64,000 bases of DNA from Chloroherpeton thalassium ATCC 35110 (GTDB lineage: Bacteria > Bacteroidota > Chlorobiia > Chlorobiales > Chloroherpetonaceae). Positions 16,238-25,292 of this stretch are shown piece by piece; the stretch's first letter is position 1, and the number at the start of each line of letters is the position of its first letter. The notes under the pieces were generated by a model. It made no database searches, was not told the DNA's origin, and saw only the letters and a program-made list of their open reading frames with translations. Both the position numbers and the translations under genes were made by a program. The DNA lies in NCBI RefSeq assembly GCF_000020525.1, contig NC_011026.1, positions 558,001 through 622,000 on the forward strand, given 5' to 3'.

Positions 16238-18343
16238 TTAATGCAAAGCCAGCCGAGCTTCAACTTGCTCGGTAATATCTAACATGGTGGTGAGGAAAAA
16301 TGAGCCGGTCTGGAACTTGATAATCTCACCGGAAAAATTCCCATAGCGCAGCGTGCCGTTTTGCGTGCGAAGGCGCAAGCACATGTTCGAAATCGCCCCG
16401 TTTTCTCTAAGCTGTTTTTTGGCGTCAAGGAACACCTCTTCATCCTGAAAAAAATTAAGCTCCACCGCCGTTTTGCCAATCACATCGGCTTTCTCACATT
16501 CGAGTAGTTTACATAGCGATTGATTTACATTGACAAAAACGCTGTTTTCAAGCTTGGTGAGCGCCATTGGAGATGGATTGTGCTCAAAGATTTTTTCGAA
16601 AAGCTCTAACGCCGCGTGCTGCTCGCTGAGATCTTTTGAAATGCCAAACATGACCTTTTCCTGGTTCCATGTTCCCATCCAAATGCGCGTTTCAACAGGG
16701 ATGAGCGTGCCGGTTTTGGTGCAAAGCGACAAATCACAAAAAGTTTGAATCCCTTTTATTATTTCCATCAACCGACGCGTGGCTTGTTCACGATCTTGCT
16801 CGGCGTGAAGTTCCACAATCTTCATCTGCTGAAGTTCCGATTGCGTATAGCCGAGCTTGGCTTCATACGCATAATTGGTTTGCAAAACACGACCATCTAA
16901 ACTGGCCACAACAAACAAATCATCAATCGTCTCAAAAAATCCTCTGAAATTTGCTTCGCTTTCGGCTAAAGTGAGCTGTGCTTGTTTTAACGCGTTGATG
17001 TCCACGTGCGTACCCGCCATTCGAACAGGCTTATGATTTTCGTCCCATTCGATGACTTTTCCACGATCCAGCACCCAAATCCAACGCCCTTCTTTATGGC
17101 GCATGCGCAAGGCGCACTCATACTGCGGCTGCTGCCCGGAAAAGTGCGATTCTAAAAGAGCCGTGGCTTTTTTTAAGTCGTCTGGATGCGTTAAATTTTC
17201 CCATGTTTTGATGCTATGCGGCAGGAGCTCGTCGCGCGTATAACCCAACATCAATGCCCATTCGTCATTTAGCACCACTTCGCCCGTTTGCACATACCAA
17301 TCCCATAAGCCAACACCAGCACTTTCTACTGCTAAGTTTAGGCGCGTTTGGCTTTCATGATATTTCTCCTCCGCTACTTTTTGCTCGGTGACATCTTTCG
17401 TGTATTCGATGACCCCGATTAACTTTCCCGCGTCATCTCTTAATGGAAACGTAGAAAGCTCAATCCAAGACATCTCCTTGGAACCTGATCTGGTGATTTC
17501 AGGAACAAAAATCAGTTCTTTTTGCGGTAGTCCAGTTTCAAGAGTTCTCAGCGAAGGACATTTTGGGCAAGGCGATTCACTATTTTGATAGGCTTCATAG
17601 CATTTTCTTCCGATAACCGGCCAATTATGCGCTTGCCTTTCTTCAACAACGGAATTGACACTGATAATATTCAGGTTGGTATCCAAAATAGAAATGCCAT
17701 CTTGAATCGCGTTGTAGACATCTTGCAGAAAGCGTTCTTTTTGCCCAACGGTTTCGAGAGAATCTTGCAGATCAGCAATGTCCTTTTTTCTCTTTTCTAT
17801 GTCATAGAAGGCTTTGCCCAAATCAGAAGCAATGTCGGAAATGAGCTCAAACTCCATTTCTTGAGTCACGAGTAACGCTTTCAAATAGACGGTCAGAACG
17901 CCAAATACTTTCGTTTGAAATGAAATTTTTGCAGAAATAGCCACGCCTTCAGGAAGGAACTTGATAACGGGACATTGCGAGCAAGTTTCGCTTCTCTTTT
18001 CTAAAAAGAGCGCGCCGTCGTGCTTGCTGGATTCTTGAAGGCAAAAGCAATTTTCCTCTGAAAAAATTACATTGGAAAGCTTGCCATATTCAGAGCCGCT
18101 TTGCGATTGATAGACATGAGAACAGCACTGCTCGCCCTCTGTGAAAAAAATCCATGTATGATCGTATCCTCCTGTTGCAACTAACAAATCACACGCTTTT
18201 TGCAGCAAAACTTCGGGTTCCTGTTCACGGACGATCAGCTTATTGACACTGCGGATAGCCTTCAAAACGGTATTTTCTCTTGCTAACTTAGCCTCGTTAG
18301 CTACTTTATTTGAGCCTCCGTACATTTCACGCCTCCATAACAA
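16238..18343 (-). CDS. GAF/multi-PAS sensor protein, N-terminal half of a split kinase
   Basis: This 701-residue frame lacks a kinase domain. It has a GAF domain (about 30-185) that includes cysteines in NCFCLQES and SETCSQCP, then four PAS/PAC regions; the first contains GRKCYE and SPCPKCPSLRTLE, a cysteine pattern found in some PAS sensors. It ends with DITEQVEARLALH and an in-frame TAA (16238-16240), exactly where a PAS linker normally continues as L..S..RFLE. It appears to be the sensor half of the hybrid kinase at 14336-16219. As it stands it would be a stand-alone soluble sensor without an output domain; no membrane segment or signal peptide is seen. Confidence 0.85.
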   Translation of the reverse strand: MLWRREMYGGSNKVANEAKLARENTVLKAIRSVNKLIVREQEPEVLLQKACDLLVATGGYDHTWIFFTEGEQCCSHVYQSQSGSEYGKLSNVIFSEENCFCLQESSKHDGALFLEKRSETCSQCPVIKFLPEGVAISAKISFQTKVFGVLTVYLKALLVTQEMEFELISDIASDLGKAFYDIEKRKKDIADLQDSLETVGQKERFLQDVYNAIQDGISILDTNLNIISVNSVVEERQAHNWPVIGRKCYEAYQNSESPCPKCPSLRTLETGLPQKELIFVPEITRSGSKEMSWIELSTFPLRDDAGKLIGVIEYTKDVTEQKVAEEKYHESQTRLNLAVESAGVGLWDWYVQTGEVVLNDEWALMLGYTRDELLPHSIKTWENLTHPDDLKKATALLESHFSGQQPQYECALRMRHKEGRWIWVLDRGKVIEWDENHKPVRMAGTHVDINALKQAQLTLAESEANFRGFFETIDDLFVVASLDGRVLQTNYAYEAKLGYTQSELQQMKIVELHAEQDREQATRRLMEIIKGIQTFCDLSLCTKTGTLIPVETRIWMGTWNQEKVMFGISKDLSEQHAALELFEKIFEHNPSPMALTKLENSVFVNVNQSLCKLLECEKADVIGKTAVELNFFQDEEVFLDAKKQLRENGAISNMCLRLRTQNGTLRYGNFSGEIIKFQTGSFFLTTMLDITEQVEARLALH

Positions 18344-18663
18344 ATTAGTTCACGATTCCAGCCGGATGAGATACAAGGGGAAGGGCATAAAGGTTAGAGT
18401 TGGCTTATCGAGAAAGCCGCTTTTTGGTAAATGCAAAACGAAGGGAATACGTTTAGCCTCGCGCTAAAAAAGCATGAACATTAGGCAACCCGTAGCCTTT
18501 TCGAAAAAAACCCCCTCAAAAAAAGTACGTAAATTCTTGCGCAGCACTCATTTTCAATTTAAAAAAATCACCTTTTGCAAAAGCATTTTGTTCCCCGCAT
18601 TTCATGCAAAATGGCTGGGCGCAAAAGATGAAACCTGAGCCATGTGCTTAGAAATCCCGCTTA
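18344..18663. other. Intergenic region upstream of the split kinase
   Basis: It contains the promoter side of the minus-strand sensor gene and the 3' end of the GT-C gene. I see a 7-bp CATTTTG/CAAAATG inverted repeat and poly-A/T stretches but no gene, clear promoter or terminator. Confidence 0.35.
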
Positions 18664-20394
18664 TTACTGCGATTCTGATGCTTTTCCAAAAACCCAATAA
18701 TAGTAGTAACCAGTGTACCAATATACTTTTAGCGGCTGATACTTTTTAAATCGTGGATCGGTAACCAGCGGATTCTCATTTCCACCGCGATGCGCATCGA
18801 TGTATTGCGTGCGGCTGTTCGAGCAAAGGATAAAGTAGTCCGGGTCTTCTTGAAACACATAATCGTTCAGCTTTTCCTCATCGAGCGCAGTTGAAAATGC
18901 TCCACGAAATTCTTTGGCGATTTTGCGATCATTTAACCCCCACAAATCAATGACTTTCACATCCAAGTAAAATGGAATTGTGCCGCAATCAATCATCGCC
19001 ATCACCGTTTTCCCGGTCACTTTATCCTTAAAATCTTCGATTATCGGAAAATGACCAGAAAGCTGCGCTTGCTGTGTTTGGTCGGTTTGCTCTTTCAAGT
19101 CTTTGAATGGATAAATGTAGACGAAAAAGCACAAGCCGAAAACCAAACTTTTGCCGAACCAAGAATACTCAGATTCGCTTGGCTGGTTTTTTAAAAATCG
19201 ATGAACGCCATTCAAAAAAAGAACCACTACGAAAGGGAAAATCGGCAGGAAAAATCGATGCGCGTAGCCCATAATTGGTGAGGTGTTGATGAGCGGAACG
19301 GCTGCGCTTACAATCAAAAAGAGAATCAATTTTTCCTCGCGACTGGTTTTGCGAAGGAACAACAAAAAAATCACCGCAAACGCCCAAATGTAATCCTTCA
19401 AAAAATCATAGATGTAAGGAATTCCTTTCAAAATCCAGCGTTTGGCGTAGTAGGTGTTTGGCAAAATGTCGCCATAATACATGTATCGCGCAGCAAAATG
19501 GCCAAGAATCATCAGGCCAGCGGGAAGCGCAAACGGCAAAAGCTTTTGAATATTTTCAAGCGCAAACGGCTTTTCTTGAGAGAAGAATTTCCACGCCGCT
19601 ACAATGGCAAAATAAAGCATTGCTTCCGGGCGAGTCATGGCAGCCAATCCCCAAAGCAGTGACGCAACGATTCCAGCGCGCGCCGATTTGTGGCTTGTTT
19701 GCTCATTTTTGAGCGTTTGGTAAAGCGCAAGCGAAAGCAGCAGCATGGCAAAGGAAGTTTCCATTCCGCTGAGCGCCCAAAAAGCAACCTGAAAATTTCC
19801 AAGAATGAGAAAAGTCGAAATGTAGGCCAGGCGCTTTTGCGTGACGAACAAGCGCGAAATTTTCGTGACCACAATGGCCATGAGCAACCAAAATAGCGCG
19901 CCAAAAGCTTTCGCAAAAAGCTCGATGGAAAGCCCCAGTTTATAAACAATCGCCAGCAAAAAAGTCCATAAAAAACTCGTGTAGCCTTCGACTGGCGCAT
20001 CACCCACGTTCCAAGTCATGCCGTGCCCTTCGGCAAAATGCTTCGCATAGCGATAGGTGATGTAGGAATCGTCGGTAAATTGGTTGGAAAAGTAAAAAGT
20101 TAAAATACTCCACAAACCGAAAAAAAATGCCCAAACTGCAATATCGAATTTTTTCTCATCGGATTTGAAAAAGGCGGCAAGCGAAAGGGTGAGAAATCCC
20201 CAAAGCGTTAATGTGGCAATGCGCTGTAAGTTGGCAATCCAAAGGAGATGATGACTTTCAAGCTGCTTATACTTCGACACAAAAGGGATGAAAATATCGG
20301 GCTGCAAAAAAAACGCGCTGCTCGCTAAAAGGACAACCCCAACGATGTAGAAAATAAGCTTTTGGACGAAAGACGAATTAGTTTGCAAACTCAT
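18664..20394 (-). CDS. GT-C-type membrane glycosyltransferase-like protein
   Basis: The 576-residue protein has about ten hydrophobic segments. The first large periplasmic loop contains DDSYITYRYAKHFAEGHGM and PVEGYTSFLW, the pattern of GT-C-fold transferases related to mycobacterial AftB and other polyprenyl-phosphate-sugar-dependent enzymes; the Asp pair is the likely catalytic or metal site. A soluble C-terminal part has VMAMIDCGTIPFYLDVKVIDLWGL. These enzymes add sugars on the periplasmic side to polysaccharides or lipids. The acceptor is not known. A GT2 gene lies 140 bp upstream on the same strand, suggesting a shared envelope-glycan role. Confidence 0.75.
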   Translation of the reverse strand: MSLQTNSSFVQKLIFYIVGVVLLASSAFFLQPDIFIPFVSKYKQLESHHLLWIANLQRIATLTLWGFLTLSLAAFFKSDEKKFDIAVWAFFFGLWSILTFYFSNQFTDDSYITYRYAKHFAEGHGMTWNVGDAPVEGYTSFLWTFLLAIVYKLGLSIELFAKAFGALFWLLMAIVVTKISRLFVTQKRLAYISTFLILGNFQVAFWALSGMETSFAMLLLSLALYQTLKNEQTSHKSARAGIVASLLWGLAAMTRPEAMLYFAIVAAWKFFSQEKPFALENIQKLLPFALPAGLMILGHFAARYMYYGDILPNTYYAKRWILKGIPYIYDFLKDYIWAFAVIFLLFLRKTSREEKLILFLIVSAAVPLINTSPIMGYAHRFFLPIFPFVVVLFLNGVHRFLKNQPSESEYSWFGKSLVFGLCFFVYIYPFKDLKEQTDQTQQAQLSGHFPIIEDFKDKVTGKTVMAMIDCGTIPFYLDVKVIDLWGLNDRKIAKEFRGAFSTALDEEKLNDYVFQEDPDYFILCSNSRTQYIDAHRGGNENPLVTDPRFKKYQPLKVYWYTGYYYYWVFGKASESQ

Positions 20395-20533
20395 AGGATT
20401 TAATGAAAATACAAATGATGTGATCAGGACTTTTGCGTGTTAAAAATACGGGAAACGCTCAGAATAAAGTAACGGATGGGGGATTCTTTTTCGAGCTAAC
20501 CCGCTGCGCTGGCGAAACGATCAGAAAACTTAC

Positions 20534-21667
20534 TTATCCATGCGATTTTTTCCCACGCCCCGAAGTCACTTTGTAGGAAACACCTTTCCAAGTGACCTTT
20601 CGATCAAAAATTAAGATGAACGGGACCATCAAAACATAGAGATAATAATAAAGCTCAAATGCAGGAAAAGTGAGCAGCATTTTCGGTTTGCGAAGCTTTA
20701 GCAACGTGGCGCTGACCACAAGAAAATCCCCGAAACTTTTAACAAGCAACGCGGCGAGCGGCATCCAAACGGGCAAGAATGCGAAGGAGACCAGCGTAAC
20801 CAGATGCACCAGGAAAATCAACATGGCCATGATGCTTTGTAGCGGACTGGCGTCGAGGCCGCCGAGCGTCCATCGCTGTTTTTGGCTATAAAGTTCTCGC
20901 AGCGATTCCATGGGCGCGGTGCTGTTGTAAGTTTCTTGTTTTAGCGGAAACGCTATTTTCCAGCGACTGTTGGAAATGGCGCGAAATAGCGTGTAATCTT
21001 CTGTGATGCTGAAGGGAATTTTCTCGTAGCCGCCGGTTTCGAAATAGGCTTCTTTGCGCAGGTTAAAATTATTTCCAATTCCACCAATTGGATAACCGAG
21101 CGACGCAACCGCCGAACTTGTTCCCAAAATGTAGCACCAGTCGAGCGTTTGCAACGAAGCAAAAAGCCCTTTGGCTTCGGGAATGGTAATGCCGCAAACC
21201 AACCCAACGCCCGCCGTAAAATGCTTAACGGTTTCCTTTGCCCAAGTTGGCTGCACCAAACAATCGGCATCTGTAATTAAAATATAGTCGCCCTTGGCAA
21301 TCTCAGCAGCTTGATGCAACGCGTTGGCTTTTCCTTTGATGGGGCGATTTTGGTCGACGCGCAGCAGCTTGACAAACGGATGCTTTTTCGCATAAGCTTC
21401 GATAATTTCAGCGGTTCTATCTTCCGAATTGCCATCGCCGATAATGATCTCCAACTTATCGTGCGGATAATCAATTGCAACCAGCGAATCCAATGTGCGC
21501 GCAATGTTTTTCTCTTCATTTCTCGCCGCAACCACCACCGTGATTTTTGGCCAGCTTGAAAATTGAATCGCTTTCGGCATTCGAAACTGCCCGATAAAAA
21601 CTAAAACCGATTGCAGAACATGAACACCAATTAAAAAAAGCAGTAATGTTTTGATAACGTCTTCCAT
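20534..21667 (-). CDS. Membrane glycosyltransferase, family 2
   Basis: The 377-residue protein starts with a hydrophobic helix (about 6-28), then a GT-A domain with VVVAARNEEKNI, GDGNSEDRT, the metal-binding ITDADC (Asp133, Asp135), ITEDYTLFRAI (catalytic-type Asp) and QKQRW, the processive-type Q-x-x-R-W motif. Three or four C-terminal membrane helices follow (about 275-360). The combination fits a processive or bactoprenol-linked inverting transferase at the cytoplasmic membrane. Substrate is unknown. It shares strand and neighbourhood with the GT-C protein. Confidence 0.88.
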   Translation of the reverse strand: MEDVIKTLLLFLIGVHVLQSVLVFIGQFRMPKAIQFSSWPKITVVVAARNEEKNIARTLDSLVAIDYPHDKLEIIIGDGNSEDRTAEIIEAYAKKHPFVKLLRVDQNRPIKGKANALHQAAEIAKGDYILITDADCLVQPTWAKETVKHFTAGVGLVCGITIPEAKGLFASLQTLDWCYILGTSSAVASLGYPIGGIGNNFNLRKEAYFETGGYEKIPFSITEDYTLFRAISNSRWKIAFPLKQETYNSTAPMESLRELYSQKQRWTLGGLDASPLQSIMAMLIFLVHLVTLVSFAFLPVWMPLAALLVKSFGDFLVVSATLLKLRKPKMLLTFPAFELYYYLYVLMVPFILIFDRKVTWKGVSYKVTSGRGKKSHG

Positions 21668-21871
21668 TAGGATTGAGTAACGGAGAAATTCACGCCTGTG
21701 ATTCTACCTTTGCTTTTGTTCAACATTGCCTTATATTCGAGGCTTTCCAACAAACCGCCTTGCTAATTCAAGCGGATTTTTTTCAGCGCGAAAGATACGG
21801 AAATACCGATAAAAACATCCTTTCGGAAATCAGCAAAAATTAAAAAATAAAAACTACGGGGCTTCATTGTT

Positions 21872-23980
21872 ATGGCTATAATGAACAAAATGCGCGACAG
21901 TATGCACATCGTGCTTTATGCGCTTGTCGGTGCATTTGTTTTGCTAATCGTGTTTGAATGGGGAATGGATTTTACCGGCTTGAATCGCCGGAAAACCGAT
22001 GCGGGCGTCGTTAATGGGAAACCCATTTCACTGACCGAATACGACGCAACTTACCGCCGCTATCTCGACGGATTCCGCCAGCGCAGCAACAATGTCGAAA
22101 TCTCCGAACAAATGGACGCACGCATGCGCGACCAAGCCTGGGATTTTCTCGTTTCGCAAATTTTGCTTGACGATAAATATGAAGAATTAGGGCTATTTGT
22201 CACGGATGAAGAAATTGTCAGCGAGGTGATGTCGGACGATCCGCCGGCGATCATCGCTCAGCAATTCCGCGATCCGAAAACGGGCAAAATCAACACCGAA
22301 GCGCTTCAGGCGGCCATCGCGTCGCCCGAAAATAAAGAAGCCTGGATTCAGGTTGAAGACATCATTCGCCAAGAGCTTCTTTTCAAAAAATTGCAAAACC
22401 TGGTCATGTCCGGCGTTTTTGTGACCGACGACGAAGCCCGCCGCCTTTTTGATGAGCAAAATACCAAAGTTTCCGGCAGATACATTCTCTTTGAATTGGC
22501 TCACGCAAAAGCGGATTCCCTTTACGAAATCACCGAAGCCGACATTCGCAATTACTTCAACGAACACAAAGAGGATTACAAACAAGATCCGGTTCGCGAA
22601 GCCAATTTCGTGATGTTTTCCACTGCAGCCACCACCGAAGACACGCTTGAAATTATTCACGACCTCGAAGCGCTCAAGCCAAAATTCCAAACCGCCAAAA
22701 ACGATACGGAATTTGTAGAGCTTCAAAGCGATCGATTTGCTGATTTCGTTAAAACCTACCGTCCTGGCAAATTGGATGCAAAGATTAGCCGACTCTTTTT
22801 TGACAATCCCTCACTGAAAGTGGGCGATGTGGTTGGGCCGTTCCAGGAGTTTAGCGAATATAAAATTGTCAAGATTTTGGCCATCGATAGCGATGAAGAT
22901 CGCCAAGCGCACGCGTCGCATATTTTGCTCAAGCCCGAAGGCGCTCGCCGCGCCGATACGCTGGCGGTGATGGCAGAAGCCAAACAACTGATGCGCGAGC
23001 TGACATCAGACGAAAAGTTTGCCGAAGTTGCCCGTGAAAAATCCGACGATCCTGGCTCGGCACAAAAAGGCGGCGATCTTGGCTGGTTTGGCAAAGGCCG
23101 GATGGTTAAGGAATTCGAAGACGCCGTGTTTCATGCAAAGCCTGGGCAGATTGTCGGGCCAATTCAATCGCAATTTGGCATTCACATTATCAAAGTGCAT
23201 GGCTTTGAAGATCGCGCGATTCGCGGCGCGGAGTTGGTTCGCAAAATTAAAGCCGGGCCGGCAACGCTCGAGCGCGTCAATCGCCAAGCTGACGAGTTCC
23301 AGTATTTTGCCACCGAAGAAGGATTTGAGAAAACCGCCAAGCAAGATTCAGTGGAAATTCAAAAGACAGGCGAGTTTACCAAAAACGGGTTCATTCCATC
23401 CATTGGGTTCAATCGTTCGGTGAGCAATTTTGCTTTCCACGAGGAAGTCGGCGCGGTTAGTCCAGTCATCAGCACGCAAGACGCGTTTGTCATCATGCAG
23501 CTGACTGGAAAAAATGACGATGGCTACCGGAAATTAGACGAGGATTTGAAAAATACCATTCGCGAAAAAGTGCTTCGTGAGAAAAAAATGGCAGACTTGC
23601 GAGAAAAAGCCAAAGATGTGATGGCAAAAGCGGATGGCAACTTGCAGAAAGCGATCGAAATTGATTCGCTTCTGACGATTCACAAAACAAACCAAGTGAT
23701 GCTAACCAACGCGTTTGTTCCGGGACTGGGCCGCGATAAAAACTTTGTTGCCGCACTTTCTGCATTGGACGAAGGGAAAGTCTCAAATCCAATCGAAACG
23801 AAACGCGGCGTTGCCATTGCGGAATTAACAAAAAAAATCAAAGGATTCGATAGCGATTTTGAAGTGCGGAAAAATGCGTTGAAAGATCAGATCTTGCAGG
23901 AAAAGAAAAAAGAAGTCATGAACAACTGGCTGAAAGATCTGAAAGAAAGCGCAAAAATTGAAGATCTGCGAACAATGTAG
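21872..23980 (+). CDS. PpiD/SurA-like peptidyl-prolyl isomerase foldase
   Basis: The 702-residue protein has one N-terminal transmembrane anchor (about 14-32), a SurA-N-type chaperone domain (about 40-190) and a parvulin domain at about 345-445 (ASHILLKPEG, KGGDLGWFGKGRMV and IGIHIIKVH-like QFGIHIIKVHGF). The C-terminal half is helical. PpiD proteins are tethered to the inner membrane and assist folding of secreted and outer-membrane proteins. In this genome the T9SS and barrel proteins are possible clients. The start ATG at 21872 is followed by a second ATG three codons later, so the precise start may differ slightly. Confidence 0.9.
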   Translation: MAIMNKMRDSMHIVLYALVGAFVLLIVFEWGMDFTGLNRRKTDAGVVNGKPISLTEYDATYRRYLDGFRQRSNNVEISEQMDARMRDQAWDFLVSQILLDDKYEELGLFVTDEEIVSEVMSDDPPAIIAQQFRDPKTGKINTEALQAAIASPENKEAWIQVEDIIRQELLFKKLQNLVMSGVFVTDDEARRLFDEQNTKVSGRYILFELAHAKADSLYEITEADIRNYFNEHKEDYKQDPVREANFVMFSTAATTEDTLEIIHDLEALKPKFQTAKNDTEFVELQSDRFADFVKTYRPGKLDAKISRLFFDNPSLKVGDVVGPFQEFSEYKIVKILAIDSDEDRQAHASHILLKPEGARRADTLAVMAEAKQLMRELTSDEKFAEVAREKSDDPGSAQKGGDLGWFGKGRMVKEFEDAVFHAKPGQIVGPIQSQFGIHIIKVHGFEDRAIRGAELVRKIKAGPATLERVNRQADEFQYFATEEGFEKTAKQDSVEIQKTGEFTKNGFIPSIGFNRSVSNFAFHEEVGAVSPVISTQDAFVIMQLTGKNDDGYRKLDEDLKNTIREKVLREKKMADLREKAKDVMAKADGNLQKAIEIDSLLTIHKTNQVMLTNAFVPGLGRDKNFVAALSALDEGKVSNPIETKRGVAIAELTKKIKGFDSDFEVRKNALKDQILQEKKKEVMNNWLKDLKESAKIEDLRTM

Positions 23981-24112
23981 CGTTCTGGTAATTGATATTT
24001 ATTTTAAATTTTAGTTTTATTTAGTGGTTGCCGAAAAAAGCGTGAAACTGAATTCTCAGGCTTTTGAGGCAGCCCTTTTTATTCGATACAACCGATTAAC
24101 TATCTCTGAATT

Positions 24113-24925
24113 ATGAAAAAAAAGTTCTCCGCAAATGCCTTTTCTAAACTGGCGTTTCTCTGCTTGATGGTGATTTTTGCACTGCCCTACGGCGTTGCGA
24201 AAAACAATGAAAATTCTAAGACTTCCGAAAAATCTTATTCCGCCATCATAATGGAAGCGGACTCTGCATATAGCGCATTTAATTACGATTTTGCGATCGC
24301 TCGTTATGAAGCGGCTCAAAAAGACCCGGCAGCTTCGTGCGATTTATATCTCAAGTTGGCCGACGCGTATTTCTATGGTGCGTATGTAAAACCTGAAAAT
24401 GAGCAAGAAGCACTTTATTTGAAAGCGGAGAAAACGCTTCGCCATGCGCTCACCATTGATTCTACAAATGCAGGGATTTATGCGCGCCTTGGACAAGTAA
24501 CCGGCCAGTTGGCGCTGTTTCGTGGCGGCAAAGAAAAAGTCAAGTTGGGCTTAAAAATTAAAAGCTTGGCCGATAGCGCGCTCGCACTTGATCCTAAAAA
24601 TCCAATTGGCAATGCGGTGCTCGGCATTTGGCATTATCAACTTGCCGATTTGAGTTTTTTTGAGAAGTTTTTTGGGAAAGTTTTTTTTGGTGGCATTCCT
24701 GAAGGCAGTTACGATACATCGGCTGTTTATTTGAAAAAAGCGGTCGAGCTGGCACCGCAAATGACCTATTATCGCTACTACTACGCCAAAGCGCTCATTG
24801 AAATCGATCAGCGCAAAGAAGCCCAAAAACAGCTCGAAACCGCTTTAAGCCAACCACCTCTTGTGCTCGCCGATAAGAAAAACGAGAAACAGCTTCGCGA
24901 ACTGCTGGAAGACATCAAAGATTAA
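24113..24925 (+). CDS. Periplasmic TPR-like protein
   Basis: The 270-residue protein begins with a lysine-rich signal peptide and hydrophobic core (about 1-29, LCLMVIFALPYGVA). The rest is alpha-helical with TPR-like repeats, for example SAYSAFNYDFAIARYEAA, AEKTLRHALTIDSTNAGIY and YLKKAVELAPQMTYYRYYYA. No catalytic motif is visible. It probably acts as a scaffold in the periplasm. Its upstream neighbour is the PpiD-like foldase, on the same strand 130 bp away; whether they are one transcript is unclear. Confidence 0.7.
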   Translation: MKKKFSANAFSKLAFLCLMVIFALPYGVAKNNENSKTSEKSYSAIIMEADSAYSAFNYDFAIARYEAAQKDPAASCDLYLKLADAYFYGAYVKPENEQEALYLKAEKTLRHALTIDSTNAGIYARLGQVTGQLALFRGGKEKVKLGLKIKSLADSALALDPKNPIGNAVLGIWHYQLADLSFFEKFFGKVFFGGIPEGSYDTSAVYLKKAVELAPQMTYYRYYYAKALIEIDQRKEAQKQLETALSQPPLVLADKKNEKQLRELLEDIKD

Positions 24926-24955
24926 ATTGGATTTGCGCGGTTCAACCAACTTTTA

Positions 24956-24989
24956 GGAGCAGCATTTTCGCCAACAGCCATGCTGCTCC
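24956..24989. repeat. 10-bp perfect inverted repeat
   Basis: GGAGCAGCAT (24956-24965) and ATGCTGCTCC (24980-24989), 14-nt spacer, no T-run. Confidence 0.6.
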
Positions 24990-25099
24990 GTCACCGCTCC
25001 TTACGAACAGCAAATCCACCGTCAAAATTAATCGCTTGGGTTCAACTCACTTCCAGAGATATTAGAAAATCTCAAGGCGCGCTGCTTTCATAAAAGGCC

Positions 25100-25151
25100 A
25101 GCCTGGGCGATTTTAAATCATCGCAAATTTTTCAGCAAAACCGGCCAGGCT
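25100..25151. repeat. Nested inverted repeat AGCCTGG/CCAGGCT
   Basis: Outer arms 25100-25106 and 25145-25151 enclose GCGAT...ATCGC, which can form an inner hairpin. Confidence 0.4.
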
Positions 25152-25292
25152 ATTGTAAAATGAAATAAAAATGAAATTATTAACTGGCGGTGTGAATTTG
25201 AAAGGAGTGAGGTTTTAACCCACCATGCGCTTATTCATACCTAACCGACGCCAAATGGCCGGTCTTTCGTGAATGATTAACATTAAAAAAAT

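Larger units (their letters stand above)
24926..25292. other. Structured intergenic region before the inositol monophosphatase gene
   Basis: No convincing gene, only a possible 15-codon frame at 25170 with no ribosome-binding site. It holds a perfect 10-bp inverted repeat (24956-24989) and a second longer-range inverted repeat (25100-25151) with an inner stem GCGAT/ATCGC. Neither is followed by a T-run. Confidence 0.45.

Noticed and set aside
18243-18467. Plus-strand frame upstream of the split kinase
   Set aside because: Mostly the antisense of the sensor gene; no support of its own.
25170-25217. 15-codon frame before the inositol monophosphatase gene
   Set aside because: No ribosome-binding site and too short to judge; may be chance.
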